The position numbers and the translations under genes are program-made. Below, piece by piece: positions 53,210 to 63,148 of a stretch of 64,000 nucleotides of DNA. This stretch comes from Dyella_B sp035503745 (GTDB lineage Bacteria > Pseudomonadota > Gammaproteobacteria > Xanthomonadales > Rhodanobacteraceae). Each line of letters starts with the position of its first letter. Positions within the stretch are counted from its first letter, which is position 1. The notes below the pieces were generated by a model. The model saw only the letters and a program-made list of their open reading frames with translations, was not told where the DNA came from and ran no database searches. The stretch spans positions 1 through 64,000 of the forward strand of contig NZ_DATJTC010000018.1 of assembly GCF_035503745.1 (NCBI RefSeq). The letters run 5' to 3'.

Positions 53210-55308
53210 GCGGTACGCTCGATCACGCGCTGGAACGGCGGCAGCGCCTTCAGCATCTGCGTGCCGTAGTGACGCGTCACCACGCGGCGATCCAGCAGCA
53301 CGATGCGGCCATGGTCGGTTTCGCTGCGGATCAATCGGCCGCAGTACTGCGTAAGCAGCCTTGTGGCCTCCGGCACGGCCACTTCCAGGAAGGGGTTGCG
53401 CCCGCGCGATTCCAGCCACTCGGCATAGGTGGCGCCGACCGGATCGGTGGGCACGGCAAAGGGCAGCTGGGTGATGACCACGGTTTCGCAGAGCTTGCCC
53501 GGCAGATCCAGGCCCTCGCCGAACGAAGCGAGCCCGAACAGCGTACTGCCCTTGCCGGCTTCGATCGCAGCGATGTGTTCGGCAATCAATTGCGTTTTCG
53601 CCAGCGAGCCTTGCGCGCGTACTTTGCGTACCTTGTCGATCGGCAGGCGTTGCAGGACGCGTTCGAGCTTGGCGCGCGAGGTGAACAACACCAGGTTGCC
53701 CGCGTCCCAATCCAGGTGCTCGGCGAGCCAGTCGGTAATCGCCTGCGCGTGCTGTTCGCGCGCATCGGGCATGACGTCGATCGCGGGCACTTCCAGCCGC
53801 GCCTGTGCGCCCAGGTCGAACGGCGAGGGCAGGCTGATGGTGACGGCGTCGTCCGGCAGGCCCACCGCATCGGCGAAGCCGCGGAAGTTGCCGCCGGCGC
53901 TCAAGGTGGCGGACGTCATGATCGCTGCGCTGGCGTTGTCCCAAAGGATCGTGCGTAACAATGCACCCGCGGACACGGCAGAAGCGTGACAGACGAGTTG
54001 CTGGTCGTGCGCAAGCGTGACCCAGCGCGCGAGCGGCGGTGCGTGTTCGGGATCGTCGCTGGACCATGCATGCCAGGTGCGTACCTGCCGGTCGATGCGT
54101 TCCAGCGCCATGCCCAGTTCGCGCGACAAGGCCTCTTGCGTGGGGCCGCCTTCGCTCATTTCGGTGACGGTGCGGCGCACGGCGGTGAGCCAGCGCTGCA
54201 CGTCGGCGGTGGCGATGTATAGCATGGAGGCGTGTTGCATCCAGCTGTCCGGCAGTTGCCCCAGCGAGCCGCGGTACATCGGTTCGGTTTGGGCGGGATC
54301 GGGCAGCCAGGACTGGCGGATGTCGCGTTCGAGTTCTTCCAGCGCGTCGCTGAGCCCCTGCAGCTTTTCGTCGCCCGCATCGAGCGTGAGCTTGCCGATC
54401 ACTTCCTTGTCGGTGAGCGAATACGCCGCATGCACCTGGCGCGCGAGGCGGCTGATCTGGCGCGTGGCGGTGCCCAGGGCCACATCGGAGGCGCCGCGGT
54501 CGATGGTTTTGCCCGGCATGTGGTGCGCCTCGTCGAACACGTACAACGTGTCGTCGGGCTTGGGCAGGATCACGCCGCCCCAGTTGTCCTCACCGCCTGG
54601 CATGGTGAGGTCCGACAGCACCAGATCCTGGTTGGCGACGATGATGTCCGCGTCCGCCACCGCACGCCGCGCGGCGAAAAACGGACAGGCCATGAACTGC
54701 GCGCAGCGCCGCCCGGTGCAACCGCCGGCGCTGGTGGTAATCATGCCACGCAACATGTCGCCGGGCGTTTCGGGCGCGGCGTCCATGTCGCCGTTCCATT
54801 CGTTGTGGTCGAAGCTATCGGTGAGTTTGCGCAGCACCTGTTTGTCGCGCTCGGCCGGCGGTTTGCTCCACAGTGCCAGATCGGCATCCAATCCCAGGCC
54901 CATCTGGCTGCTTTCGCCAAGGCTGCCGCTGGCCATGCGCAGGTTGCGCGGACACAGGTAACGCCCGCGCCCCTTCGCCAGCGCCACTTTCGCGTGGCTG
55001 CCGTTGAGTTTGAGGTAAAGCGGAATGTCGCGCTCCACCAGCTGCTCCTGCAGCGCGATGGTGGCGGTGGCGATCAGCAGTTTCTTCTTCTGCGCGCGCG
55101 CCACTTCCATGCCGGCGATCAGATAGGCCATGGATTTGCCGGTGCCGGTGGGCGCTTCGATCGCCGCCGCGCCGCCCGCCTGCGCTAGCGCTCGCGCGAC
55201 TTCGGCGATCATGCGCGTTTGCGCCGGCCGCGCGCGGAAGCCAGGCAGGCCGTCCTTGATGCGCGCGTAAGCGTTGCGGATGTCGCCTTTGAGGTCGTCA
55301 GTGAGCAT
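53206..55308 (-). CDS. dinG: ATP-dependent helicase, DinG family
   Basis: The 700-residue XPD-like helicase has Walker A APTGTGKS (52-59), DEAH box (DEAHHMPG), and an Fe-S cluster set of Cys in RYLCPRN, GGCTGRRC and MACPFF between motifs Ia and II. The C-terminal motifs FGLASFGEGLDLPG and QYCGRLIRSETDHGRIVLLDRR complete SF2. It unwinds DNA with a 5' overhang, R-loops and similar structures in repair. Its start overlaps the end of the FAD oxidoreductase gene by 11 bases. Confidence 0.93.
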   Translation of the reverse strand: MLTDDLKGDIRNAYARIKDGLPGFRARPAQTRMIAEVARALAQAGGAAAIEAPTGTGKSMAYLIAGMEVARAQKKKLLIATATIALQEQLVERDIPLYLKLNGSHAKVALAKGRGRYLCPRNLRMASGSLGESSQMGLGLDADLALWSKPPAERDKQVLRKLTDSFDHNEWNGDMDAAPETPGDMLRGMITTSAGGCTGRRCAQFMACPFFAARRAVADADIIVANQDLVLSDLTMPGGEDNWGGVILPKPDDTLYVFDEAHHMPGKTIDRGASDVALGTATRQISRLARQVHAAYSLTDKEVIGKLTLDAGDEKLQGLSDALEELERDIRQSWLPDPAQTEPMYRGSLGQLPDSWMQHASMLYIATADVQRWLTAVRRTVTEMSEGGPTQEALSRELGMALERIDRQVRTWHAWSSDDPEHAPPLARWVTLAHDQQLVCHASAVSAGALLRTILWDNASAAIMTSATLSAGGNFRGFADAVGLPDDAVTISLPSPFDLGAQARLEVPAIDVMPDAREQHAQAITDWLAEHLDWDAGNLVLFTSRAKLERVLQRLPIDKVRKVRAQGSLAKTQLIAEHIAAIEAGKGSTLFGLASFGEGLDLPGKLCETVVITQLPFAVPTDPVGATYAEWLESRGRNPFLEVAVPEATRLLTQYCGRLIRSETDHGRIVLLDRRVVTRHYGTQMLKALPPFQRVIERTA

Positions 55309-56953
55309 GCGAGACCGGCTGCATCGCCGCGATGCTCAACGCCACCGCTTCGGCCACGCGGATGCCATCCACGCCTGCCGAAAGAATGCCGCCCGCGTAA
55401 CCGGCACCTTCGCCGGCCGGGAAAAGCCCGCGCGTGTTGCGGCTTTGCAGGTCGTCATCGTTGCGGCGCACGCGCACGGGCGAGGAGGTGCGCGTTTCCA
55501 CGCCGGTGAAGATCGCATCGTGGCGCGCGAAGCCCTTGAGCTTGCGATCGAACGCCGGCATCGCTTCGCCAATGGCGTGGACCGCGTAGTCGGGCAGCGC
55601 GTGCGCCAGATCGGTCAGGTGCACGCCCGGCTTGTAGGAAGGAACGATGTCGCCCAGTGCCCGCGAGGGACGTGCCGCGATGAAATCGCCCACCAGTTGT
55701 GCCGGGGCTTCATAGGTGCCCCCGCCCAGTTCGAACGCGCGGCTTTCCCAGTGCCGTTGCAGTGCGATGCCGGCAAGCGGGCTGCCGCTGCTGTCGTAAG
55801 GCAGGAAATCGGAAGGCTCGATGCCCACCACGATCGCGGCGTTCGCGTTGCGCTCGTTGCGCGAATACTGGCTCATGCCGTTGGTGACCACGCGCCCCGG
55901 CTCGCTGGTGGCCGCCACCACCGTGCCGCCCGGGCACATGCAGAAACTGTACACCGAACGTCCGTTGCGGCAGTGATGCACCAGCTTGTAATCGGCCGCG
56001 CCGAGCAGAGGATGCCCCGCCTGCGGACCGAAGCGCGCGCGGTCGACGATCGACTGCGGATGCTCGACGCGAAAGCCGATCGAGAACGGCTTGGCTTCCA
56101 GATACACACCGCGCTCGTGCAGCATCTGGAAAGTATCGCGTGCGCTGTGGCCCAGCGCGAGCACGACATGATCGGTGCGGATACGCTCGCCGCCGGCCAG
56201 CACGACGCCGCGCACATGGCGTACGCCGTCCGCGCCGGTATGGATGTCCAGATCGTCCACGCGCTGCTGGAAGCGGATCTCGCCGCCCAGCGCCTCGATC
56301 GTGGCGCGCATGTTCTCCACCATCGTCACCAGGCGGAAGGTGCCGATGTGCGGCTTGCTGACGTAAATGATTTCTTCCGGTGCGCCGGCCTGCACGAACT
56401 CGGTCAGCACCTTGCGGCCGTAGTGCTTGGGATCGGAAATCTGGCTATACAGCTTGCCGTCGGAAAACGTGCCCGCGCCGCCTTCGCCGAATTGCACGTT
56501 CGATTCCGGATGCAGGTTGCGCTTGCGCCACAAGTCCCAGGTGTCCCTGGTGCGCTCGCGCACGGCCTTGCCGCGTTCGAGCACGATCGGGCGAAAGCCC
56601 ATCTGCGCCAGCACCAATGCGGCAAACAGCCCGCAAGGCCCCAGGCCGACCACCACCGGACGATGCGCCAGCCGTGCGGGTGCCTGCGTCACGAAGCGGT
56701 AGCGGGTGTCGGGCGTGGGGCGCACATGCGGATCGTCGGCCAGGCGCTGCAGCAGCCTGGCTTCGTCGGCGACATCCACGTCCAGCGTGTAGATCAGCTG
56801 GATCGCGCCGCGCCGGCGCGCATCGTAGCCGCGGCGAAACACCGTGTAGCCGCGAACCGCCTGCGCGTCCACGTGCAGCCGATGACGGATGGCTGCCGCC
56901 AGCGCCTCGTCGGGGTGATCCAGCGGAAGGGTGATGTCGGTCAGTCGAAGCAT
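55298..56953 (-). CDS. Uncharacterised FAD-dependent dehydrogenase (COG2509 type)
   Basis: The 551-residue protein has an N-terminal domain of about 95 residues, a dinucleotide-binding VVVGLGPCGLFAALVLAQMG, then NVQFGEGGAGTFSDGKLYSQI, VLALGHSARDTFQML and the C-terminal FAD segment GLFPAGEGAGYAGGILSAGVDGIRVAEAV. This is the conserved COG2509 oxidoreductase seen in many bacteria; no substrate is known. It is upstream of dinG on the same strand with an 11-base overlap. Confidence 0.85.
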   Translation of the reverse strand: MLRLTDITLPLDHPDEALAAAIRHRLHVDAQAVRGYTVFRRGYDARRRGAIQLIYTLDVDVADEARLLQRLADDPHVRPTPDTRYRFVTQAPARLAHRPVVVGLGPCGLFAALVLAQMGFRPIVLERGKAVRERTRDTWDLWRKRNLHPESNVQFGEGGAGTFSDGKLYSQISDPKHYGRKVLTEFVQAGAPEEIIYVSKPHIGTFRLVTMVENMRATIEALGGEIRFQQRVDDLDIHTGADGVRHVRGVVLAGGERIRTDHVVLALGHSARDTFQMLHERGVYLEAKPFSIGFRVEHPQSIVDRARFGPQAGHPLLGAADYKLVHHCRNGRSVYSFCMCPGGTVVAATSEPGRVVTNGMSQYSRNERNANAAIVVGIEPSDFLPYDSSGSPLAGIALQRHWESRAFELGGGTYEAPAQLVGDFIAARPSRALGDIVPSYKPGVHLTDLAHALPDYAVHAIGEAMPAFDRKLKGFARHDAIFTGVETRTSSPVRVRRNDDDLQSRNTRGLFPAGEGAGYAGGILSAGVDGIRVAEAVALSIAAMQPVSHAH

Positions 56954-57041
56954 GCGGGGCGGGGCGGAACGGGACGCGCCATTGTCTCACGTCGCCCGCC
57001 GTCGCAGCGGAGCCGGGCCGGGTGGGCCCGGCGATGCCCGC

Positions 57042-57695
57042 TTATACTTCCGAAGCGATCTGCCGCAGGGTTTGCTCGAACACTTCCGGCGGCTGGCCGC
57101 CCTGGATCAGGTAGCGCCCGTTGACGATCACCGAGGGCACCGCGCGAATGCCTTGTTCCTGGAAAAAGCGTTCCTGCGCGCGGACTTCCTGTGCATAACG
57201 CCCGCTCTCCAGCAGCTCGCGCGCCTGGTCCACGTCCAGGCCCACCTCGCCGGCGACCCGCGCCAGCACCTCGTGCGAGCCCACATCCTCGCCCTTGCTG
57301 AAATACGCCTCCATCAGCGCCAGTTTCAGCGCGGCCTGGCGGCCTTCCCCTTGCGCCCAGTGCAGCAGGCGATGGGCGTCGAAGGTGTTGTAGATGCGCT
57401 GGCGCCTGTCCATGTCGAAGGTGAACCCCACCGAGGCGCCGCGCCGGCGGATGCCTTCCTGGTTCTTCACGATCTGCTCGGGCGTGCTGCCGTACTTGTG
57501 GCTGATGTGCTCGATCACGTCCTCGCCGCCCGGCACCATGTCCGGATTGAGCTCGAAGGGCTGGAAATGCAGCTCGGCAGTGACCTGCCCATCCAGCCGC
57601 TGCAGCGCCTGCTCCAGCGATTTCAGCCCGATGGCGCACCAGGGGCAGACGACGTCGGAGACGAAGTCGATGTTGAGGTGTTTGATGTCAGCCAT
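57042..57695 (-). CDS. DsbA family oxidoreductase, FrnE-like
   Basis: This 217-residue protein has the thioredoxin-fold active site CPWC (Cys17-Cys20) right after the first strand, no signal peptide, FELNPDMVPGGEDVIEHISHKYG, and a C-terminal IRAVPSVIVNGRYLIQGGQPPEVFEQTL with the cis-Pro loop (AVPS). This fits cytoplasmic FrnE/YwbO proteins, related to 2-hydroxychromene-2-carboxylate isomerase. A disulfide or stress-related redox role is inferred. The start is ATG 57695 after GGTGG. Confidence 0.88.
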   Translation of the reverse strand: MADIKHLNIDFVSDVVCPWCAIGLKSLEQALQRLDGQVTAELHFQPFELNPDMVPGGEDVIEHISHKYGSTPEQIVKNQEGIRRRGASVGFTFDMDRRQRIYNTFDAHRLLHWAQGEGRQAALKLALMEAYFSKGEDVGSHEVLARVAGEVGLDVDQARELLESGRYAQEVRAQERFFQEQGIRAVPSVIVNGRYLIQGGQPPEVFEQTLRQIASEV

Positions 57696-57781
57696 GATGG
57701 ATCCACCGTGAGGGCGGGCCGGATATGCGGTCCGGTACCGCATATGGCAACCCCCTTTGCGCCGGAACGCAAGCCACCCGG

Positions 57782-57807
57782 AAAAAAAGGGCCGGCGATG
57801 CCGGCCC
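57782..57807 (-). terminator. Intrinsic terminator of the Oar-like TonB receptor
   Basis: Read on the minus strand, GGGCCGGC, loop ATC, GCCGGCCC (57807-57789) is followed by seven T residues (57788-57782). It lies about 70 bases downstream of the receptor stop and upstream of the FrnE-like gene, separating the two. Confidence 0.85.
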
Positions 57808-57876
57808 CGGGGTTGGGTCAGGCCACCATCCGTAGCGTCAGTGGGCGCTAAGTCGATGGCTTTGGGTTGGCGCGGA

Positions 57877-60800
57877 TCAGAAGTCGTAGCTGGCCGACAG
57901 ACGCACGTAGCGCGGGGTTTCCTCATACAGCGCCGCGCCGTAGGTGTTGGAAACCGTGTAGGGAGCGGTTTCGTAGGTGGCGTCCAGCACCGTGGGCTTG
58001 CGTTCGTTCAGCACGTTGAAGACGTCCAGGCTGAATGCAAGCTTCTTGTCCGCCAGCGACGGCCTGTAGGTCACGCCGAGGTTGAGCTGCTTGGTCCAGG
58101 GCAACCGCCCCAGGCTGCCGATGGGCGTGGGGCTGCCCGCGCAATAGTGGTAAGCCGAACCGTACAGCACCGGATCGGATTCATCGCTGCCGTAATAACC
58201 CAGGCATGCCTTCGGTGCGCCCGACGCGATCTGCAGCGAGCCGGACACCATCCATTCCGGCGTGATCTGATACGCACCTCGGGCCTTGAGCACATGCGTG
58301 CGATCGTTCGACAGCACGCCATTGCTGTATTGCATGAGCTGCCAGAAATCCCAGTCCTGCGTCTTGGAGACGTCGTTCTGGCCGATGGTCGAGAGCACTT
58401 GCCCTTCGGTATTGCCGTAGCTGCGCGAGAATGTGTAGTCGATGCGGCCTTGCCACTTGCCATCGAACGGGTGCTCCAGGAACAGGTCGAGCGCGTAGTA
58501 CTTGCGCTTTGCTCCATCGCTGAAACCCCAGTCCCGGTTGTTCATGGTGACTTTCGAGTAGCCGTCGCCGTCGGCATTGGCCAGCAGGAAGGTGTTGGTC
58601 TTGCCGGGGTTGAAGATCAGGCAGCTGTTGGGAAATATCACGCGGTCCGGATCGATGCCGGATGCGGCCGCCTTGGCGGCGAGGGCGTTGTAATCGCACA
58701 CATCGTCAATGGCCGTTTCCAGCCGGCGCACCGTGACCTTGGCGCCATACATCCAATCGCTGCCCAGCATCTTGCTGAAACCGAGGATGGCTTCGTCCTG
58801 GTATTGCGAGCGTAAATCGGTGGCGGTAACCGTCTTGGGGTCCGGGGTCGCGCCATATTCGCCGTTGGAAGAGATGGGGCCAGGTCCGATCGGTTTCAGG
58901 CCGGTCGGTGCGCCCGTGGCCGGATCGATGCCGGCGTAGGTGAAATACTCATAGGTAAACGTGGACGGCCCCGCCGCGCGTTCGGCCACGCTATTGGGCA
59001 GCGCCAGGTAGTAGCGCCCAAGGTTGCCAAATACCTTGAAGGTCGAATCGCCCAGCACGTCCCAGCTGAAACCAAGGCGCGGCGCCCACTGGTTGGTGTT
59101 GTGCACGAAGGGCTGGCCGAGGTTGTTGTAGTTGGTGAACTGGTCGTTGCGCAAACCGATAGTGAGCAGCCAGCGGTCGTTCACCTGCCAGCGATCCTCC
59201 ACGTATTGGGCTTTCTGGTCGACGGACATGTTGGTCGTCGTGCTCAACACATACCGGCGCGCGTAATAGCCGTCGCCGCCGGGCGCGCCCACGCCGAAGT
59301 CGGGATTCAATGCTACGTCGGGCTTGCTGGACTTGCTGTAGATCCACGCATAACCGGGTCCGGATACCTGCTGTCCTTCATCGGTGGAAGAAGTGGTGAT
59401 GTTGTCGATACCCGCGGCGATCGTGTGATCGCCGAGCTTGTATTCCAGATCCAGCCGCAGTCCGTGGCTGCTGCTTCCGGGGTTGGGCGATTTGACGTAA
59501 AGCGAGGTGATGCCGTTGGTGATGGGGGTGCCGCCGGTCATGCGCGGATCCTGGTTCACCACGCCACCGAGATAGGGCAAGGTGGGATCGACGCCGGGAA
59601 TATCGCTGTAATCCATCACCTTGGTTTTGCCGTAGGTGGCCGAGACGGTCAGGTCGTCGGTGATGTAGCCGGTGTATTTGCCGATGTAGATATCCGAGCC
59701 GGTTTTGGTCGAGGTGTCGTAGCCGAACAGCGGACCCTGTGCGTGCGTGTCGTAGTCGTAGGCGTACAGGCTGCCGCTGTAAGACTGCTTGCTGGAGATG
59801 TTGGTGAATTCGACAATGTTGTTGTCGTTGATGTTCCAGTCCAGCTTCACGTAATGCTTGGGGAGGCTGTAGCGGTAGCGAGTGTTGTTGGGTTGCGAAG
59901 CTTCCGCCGAAGACGTCAGCATGCCGTCGCTCTTCTCGGCTTCTGCCGAAGCGAACAGGAACAGCTTGTCCTTGATCAGCGGCCCGCCAAGATAAAAGCT
60001 GTAGACCGTATGCGTGGCCTTGTCGTCCTTGTAGGAGTGATACAAGGTGCCGGCAAGCGCCGGATTCTGGTAACCGTAGCCGGCGGGCAGGGCGGTGTTG
60101 GGGAAGTAGACGCTCCTGGGGCTGGACGCAAGAAAGCCCGGCTCCCACAAAACCTGTGCGCCGGCATGCCACTGGTTGGTGCCGCGCTTGCCTACCTGGT
60201 TGATCACGCCGCCATCCGAGCGACCGTATTTCGCGCTATAGCCGCCGGTGAAAACTTCCTGCTGATCGATCGAGCCGTAAGGCAGGCTGATGCCGCCAAG
60301 TCCGGAAAGCGGATCGGTGGTGTTGAAGCCATTGATGTAATACGCGTTCTCGGTCACCGATGCGCCGCCAAAGGAGACCAGCGCATTGCCGGTGGGGCCG
60401 TTGAAGTAGTTGCTGCCGGCGACGACGCCCGGCGCCAGCAGGGCGATCGACTCGGCGGTGTGCGCAATGGGGAGTTGCGCCAATTCCTTGGACGTCAAGA
60501 CGGTGCGCGAGTCCACGGCGGTCACATCGATGGGTGGCAGCGCGTGGCCGGAAACGGTGACCGCATCGAGCGACTTGGCGCGCGCGGCCGAGGCGAAAGA
60601 TACGTCCATGTTCGCATTCACGACGACATTGACGTGGTCGCGTTTATCCACGACGAGGCCATCGCGCTGCAACGAGACACTGTAGTCGCCGAGCGGCAAA
60701 TGGGTGAGGCTGTAGCGTCCGGCGTTGTCCACGGTGGTTTTGCGCGCAAGGCCGGTGGAGCCGGTAGCGACGATGGTCGCGCCGGGCTCGGCCTGGCCGC

Positions 60801-60903
60801 CTATGCTGCCGGTGGTGGATTGCGCGAGGGCGCCGGTACTTGCCAGCGCAGCCGCACACGCCAGCGCCAGTAACGAATAATGGAACGTATTTTTTGTTTT
60901 CAA
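57877..60903 (-). CDS. Oar-like TonB-dependent receptor with carboxypeptidase-regulatory domain
   Basis: This is a 1008-residue receptor with a signal peptide (about residues 1-28, ending GALAQ), then a carboxypeptidase-regulatory-like beta domain (AEPGATIVATGSTGLARKTTVDNAGRYS, about 35-95), a plug with ITVTG-like VTVSGHALPPIDV and GGYSAKYGRSDGGVINQVGKRGTN, and a barrel ending VRLSASYDF. The start is TTG 60903, placed eight bases after GGGAG and directly before the signal peptide; an ATG at 61002 would bury the signal behind 33 residues. The ligand is unknown, possibly a protein or peptide as for Oar relatives. Confidence 0.85.
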   Translation of the reverse strand: MKTKNTFHYSLLALACAAALASTGALAQSTTGSIGGQAEPGATIVATGSTGLARKTTVDNAGRYSLTHLPLGDYSVSLQRDGLVVDKRDHVNVVVNANMDVSFASAARAKSLDAVTVSGHALPPIDVTAVDSRTVLTSKELAQLPIAHTAESIALLAPGVVAGSNYFNGPTGNALVSFGGASVTENAYYINGFNTTDPLSGLGGISLPYGSIDQQEVFTGGYSAKYGRSDGGVINQVGKRGTNQWHAGAQVLWEPGFLASSPRSVYFPNTALPAGYGYQNPALAGTLYHSYKDDKATHTVYSFYLGGPLIKDKLFLFASAEAEKSDGMLTSSAEASQPNNTRYRYSLPKHYVKLDWNINDNNIVEFTNISSKQSYSGSLYAYDYDTHAQGPLFGYDTSTKTGSDIYIGKYTGYITDDLTVSATYGKTKVMDYSDIPGVDPTLPYLGGVVNQDPRMTGGTPITNGITSLYVKSPNPGSSSHGLRLDLEYKLGDHTIAAGIDNITTSSTDEGQQVSGPGYAWIYSKSSKPDVALNPDFGVGAPGGDGYYARRYVLSTTTNMSVDQKAQYVEDRWQVNDRWLLTIGLRNDQFTNYNNLGQPFVHNTNQWAPRLGFSWDVLGDSTFKVFGNLGRYYLALPNSVAERAAGPSTFTYEYFTYAGIDPATGAPTGLKPIGPGPISSNGEYGATPDPKTVTATDLRSQYQDEAILGFSKMLGSDWMYGAKVTVRRLETAIDDVCDYNALAAKAAASGIDPDRVIFPNSCLIFNPGKTNTFLLANADGDGYSKVTMNNRDWGFSDGAKRKYYALDLFLEHPFDGKWQGRIDYTFSRSYGNTEGQVLSTIGQNDVSKTQDWDFWQLMQYSNGVLSNDRTHVLKARGAYQITPEWMVSGSLQIASGAPKACLGYYGSDESDPVLYGSAYHYCAGSPTPIGSLGRLPWTKQLNLGVTYRPSLADKKLAFSLDVFNVLNERKPTVLDATYETAPYTVSNTYGAALYEETPRYVRLSASYDF

Positions 60904-61292
60904 CAGGAACTCTCCCTGGATTCGCCAGGTCGCCGCAGGGGATGCGACCGATGGCGGATGACAAAAGCGAAAGCTGCTCCTGAGCCAGGACACACGGCTC
61001 ATGCAGTGACCATCGCGGATTAACGGTTCGACCTGTGGGGAAACGTGTTGCGAACCGTATCGATCAAATTAGCGGCCGAGGTTTTTGCAACAATCGGACA
61101 GGGCTCAATTTGATGTGGGGAGAGTGCGTGGGAACGTTAAAGACGTAAAAACGTCCGTAATGATTCGATTCAATTGGGGCGAGTACGAGCGCGCTTGGGC
61201 GTCAAGGCGAGCCTGTCATTGCGCGCGAAAAGCGCTGGCTCCAGAGCGGCGATGCAGGGCGGAGATGCCGCCCTGCATTAGGAACAAAGGCG
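60904..61292. other. Intergenic region upstream of the Oar-like receptor
   Basis: These 389 bases hold no supported gene. Going from right to left, they contain the hairpin ending the DUF1993 gene (61252-61278), GACGT-AAAA-ACGTC (61142-61155), and a long-range TGTTGC/GCAACA pairing (about 61047-61092). AT-rich sequence from 61040 to 61160 is the likely minus-strand promoter zone. Confidence 0.5.
61252..61278. terminator. Stem-loop after the DUF1993 gene
   Basis: ATGCAGGGCGG (61252-61262) pairs perfectly with CCGCCCTGCAT (61268-61278), loop AGATG. It lies 14 bases downstream of the DUF1993 stop on the minus strand. No T run is present. Confidence 0.5.
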
Positions 61293-61799
61293 TTACGGCT
61301 TGCCGATGAAATCGCTCTTGCCCAGGTTCGCGCCGGATGTGCGCAGGATGTCGTACGCGGTGGTGCAGTGGAAGAACATGTTCGGAATCACGAAGTGCAG
61401 CAAGTAGGCCTGGTCTTCGAAGTTAAGCTCGCCGTTGCGTGTCTTGAGGCTGACGGCGCGCGTTTCGCTGCCGTCGATCTGCTCGGGCTTGAAGCTTTTG
61501 ATGTAGTCGATGGCGCGTTCGATGCGATCTTGCAGTTCGGCAAACGTGGTTTCGTTGTCGTCGAATTTCAGCGGATCCACGCCCGCCAGGCGTGCGGCGC
61601 CGTTCTTGGCCATGTCGGTGGCGATCTGCACCTGCTTGACCAGCGGCAGCATGTCGGGGATGAGGCGGGTCTGCAGCATCACCGAATCTTCCACGCTCTT
61701 TTCCTTGGCGTGGGCCTGGCCCAATTCCAGGACGTGCCTGAGGTTGCCGAGCGCGCGTAGAAACACGGGAACGGCGGCTTGGTACATCGAAATACTCAT
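61293..61799 (-). CDS. DUF1993 family protein
   Basis: The 168-residue protein runs MSISMYQAAVPVFLRALGNLRHVLELGQ at the start and contains VQIATDMAKNGAARLAGVDPLKFDDNETTFAELQ and FHCTTAYDILRTSGANLGKSDF, the DUF1993 pattern of a DinB-like four-helix bundle. No function is known. Its ATG overlaps the stop of the upstream MFS gene, so the pair is translationally coupled. Confidence 0.9.
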   Translation of the reverse strand: MSISMYQAAVPVFLRALGNLRHVLELGQAHAKEKSVEDSVMLQTRLIPDMLPLVKQVQIATDMAKNGAARLAGVDPLKFDDNETTFAELQDRIERAIDYIKSFKPEQIDGSETRAVSLKTRNGELNFEDQAYLLHFVIPNMFFHCTTAYDILRTSGANLGKSDFIGKP

Positions 61800-63148
61800 G
61801 GGGACGACTCCGGTTGATCGGTTGGGAGAGGTTCGTGGGCGACGGTGCCGGCCAGTGGAGACAGTTCGCCGGCCAATGCCGCCGCGCCTGCCTCGCCGTG
61901 AGCCGCCGCCTGGTGCGGTTGCATGTGATGGATCGCGTAGCGCGCGATGAAGGCACCGACCACCAGCAGCGCGGCAGCGAGCACGAAGGAAATGCCCGGC
62001 AGGTGCATCGGCGCATTGTGGCTGATGAATAGCGCAAACAGATTGGCGAACAGCGCCGGTCCGAAGATGCCGGCCAGGCTCGCCAGGCTGGTGAGCGCGC
62101 CTTGCAGGCGGCCTTGTTCGTGCGGATCGACCTGTTGCGTCATCAGCGCTTGCGAGGGCGGACCGGCCAGCCCGCCCAGGCACAGGAACGGAATGCCCAG
62201 CAGGAACAGCCAGCCCGTCGAGGCCAGCCCAAACAACAGATAGCCGGCCACGCACAGCGGCAGGCCGATCATGATCAGCCTGCTTTCGCCCAGCCTTGGC
62301 ATCAGCCGGCGCACCAGCACCGCCTGCACCAGGCCGCTGCACAGACCAACCAGCGCCAGCGTATAGCCCACCGCCTGCGGGCCCCAGCCGTAGCGGTAAT
62401 CGGTGTACAGCACATAGGTGGAGTTAAGCGAAAACTGCGCGAAGTTGATCAGGAAGAACACCGTCGCGAACGCGAACACCTGCGGATAGCGGCGCAGCAG
62501 CACCAGCGCGCCGAACGGATTGGCATGGCTCCAGTTGAAACGTTTGCTGCGGCGTTCTGGCGGCAGCGATTCGGGCAGCACGAAGAAGCCGTAGCAGAAA
62601 TTGATCAGCGACAGTCCCGCCGCCACCCAGAACGGCAGGCGGATGCTGTAGTGGCCAAGGAAACCGCCCAGCGCCGGCCCCACGATGAAGCCGATGCCGA
62701 ACGCCGCGCCCAGCGCGCCGAACGCGGCCGCGCGCTTTTCCTTCGGCACGATGTCGGCGATGTAGGCATTGGCGGTGGAGAAGCTCGCCGCGCAGATGCC
62801 CGACACGCCACGGCCCAGAAACAGCAGCCACAGCACCGGCGTCAGTGCCATCACGATGAAATCCACGCCCAGCCCGAAGCTGGAAATAAGGATCACCGTG
62901 CGGCGCCCGTAGCGGTCGGACAAGGTGCCCTGCATCGGCGAAAACACGAACTGCATCAGCATGTAGAGCGTGCCGAACGCGCTGGTCCACACCGCCGCGC
63001 GCGCTATGCTGCCGCCGATCAGTTGCACGATCAGGTGCGGCAGCACCGGAATGATGATGCCGAACGCCAGCATGTCCAGCATCACCGTGACGAAGATGAA
63101 GGCGAAGGCGGCTTTAGTGCGCGACACGGTGTTCGGTGCGGAGTCCAT
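61796..63148 (-). CDS. MFS transporter, TetA-like (TCR family)
   Basis: This is a 450-residue protein with twelve helices. The loop 2-3 motif reads GTLSDRYGRRTVIL, motif D-like LDMLAFGIIIPVLPHLI starts the first helix, and GPALGGFLGHYS is the antiporter motif C, all typical of TetA-like drug/H+ antiporters. The C-terminal tail of about 45 residues is Ala- and His-rich. The substrate is unknown. The start is ATG 63148; a TTG at 63181 would add 11 residues. It is coupled to the DUF1993 gene. Confidence 0.88.
   Translation of the reverse strand: MDSAPNTVSRTKAAFAFIFVTVMLDMLAFGIIIPVLPHLIVQLIGGSIARAAVWTSAFGTLYMLMQFVFSPMQGTLSDRYGRRTVILISSFGLGVDFIVMALTPVLWLLFLGRGVSGICAASFSTANAYIADIVPKEKRAAAFGALGAAFGIGFIVGPALGGFLGHYSIRLPFWVAAGLSLINFCYGFFVLPESLPPERRSKRFNWSHANPFGALVLLRRYPQVFAFATVFFLINFAQFSLNSTYVLYTDYRYGWGPQAVGYTLALVGLCSGLVQAVLVRRLMPRLGESRLIMIGLPLCVAGYLLFGLASTGWLFLLGIPFLCLGGLAGPPSQALMTQQVDPHEQGRLQGALTSLASLAGIFGPALFANLFALFISHNAPMHLPGISFVLAAALLVVGAFIARYAIHHMQPHQAAAHGEAGAAALAGELSPLAGTVAHEPLPTDQPESSP

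Noticed and set aside
39480..61150. Shared 14-mer TTAAAGACGTAAAA upstream of two TonB receptors (39480-39493 and 61137-61150)
   Set aside because: A 14-base match somewhere in 64 kb is expected by chance, and the two copies face their genes in opposite orientation.
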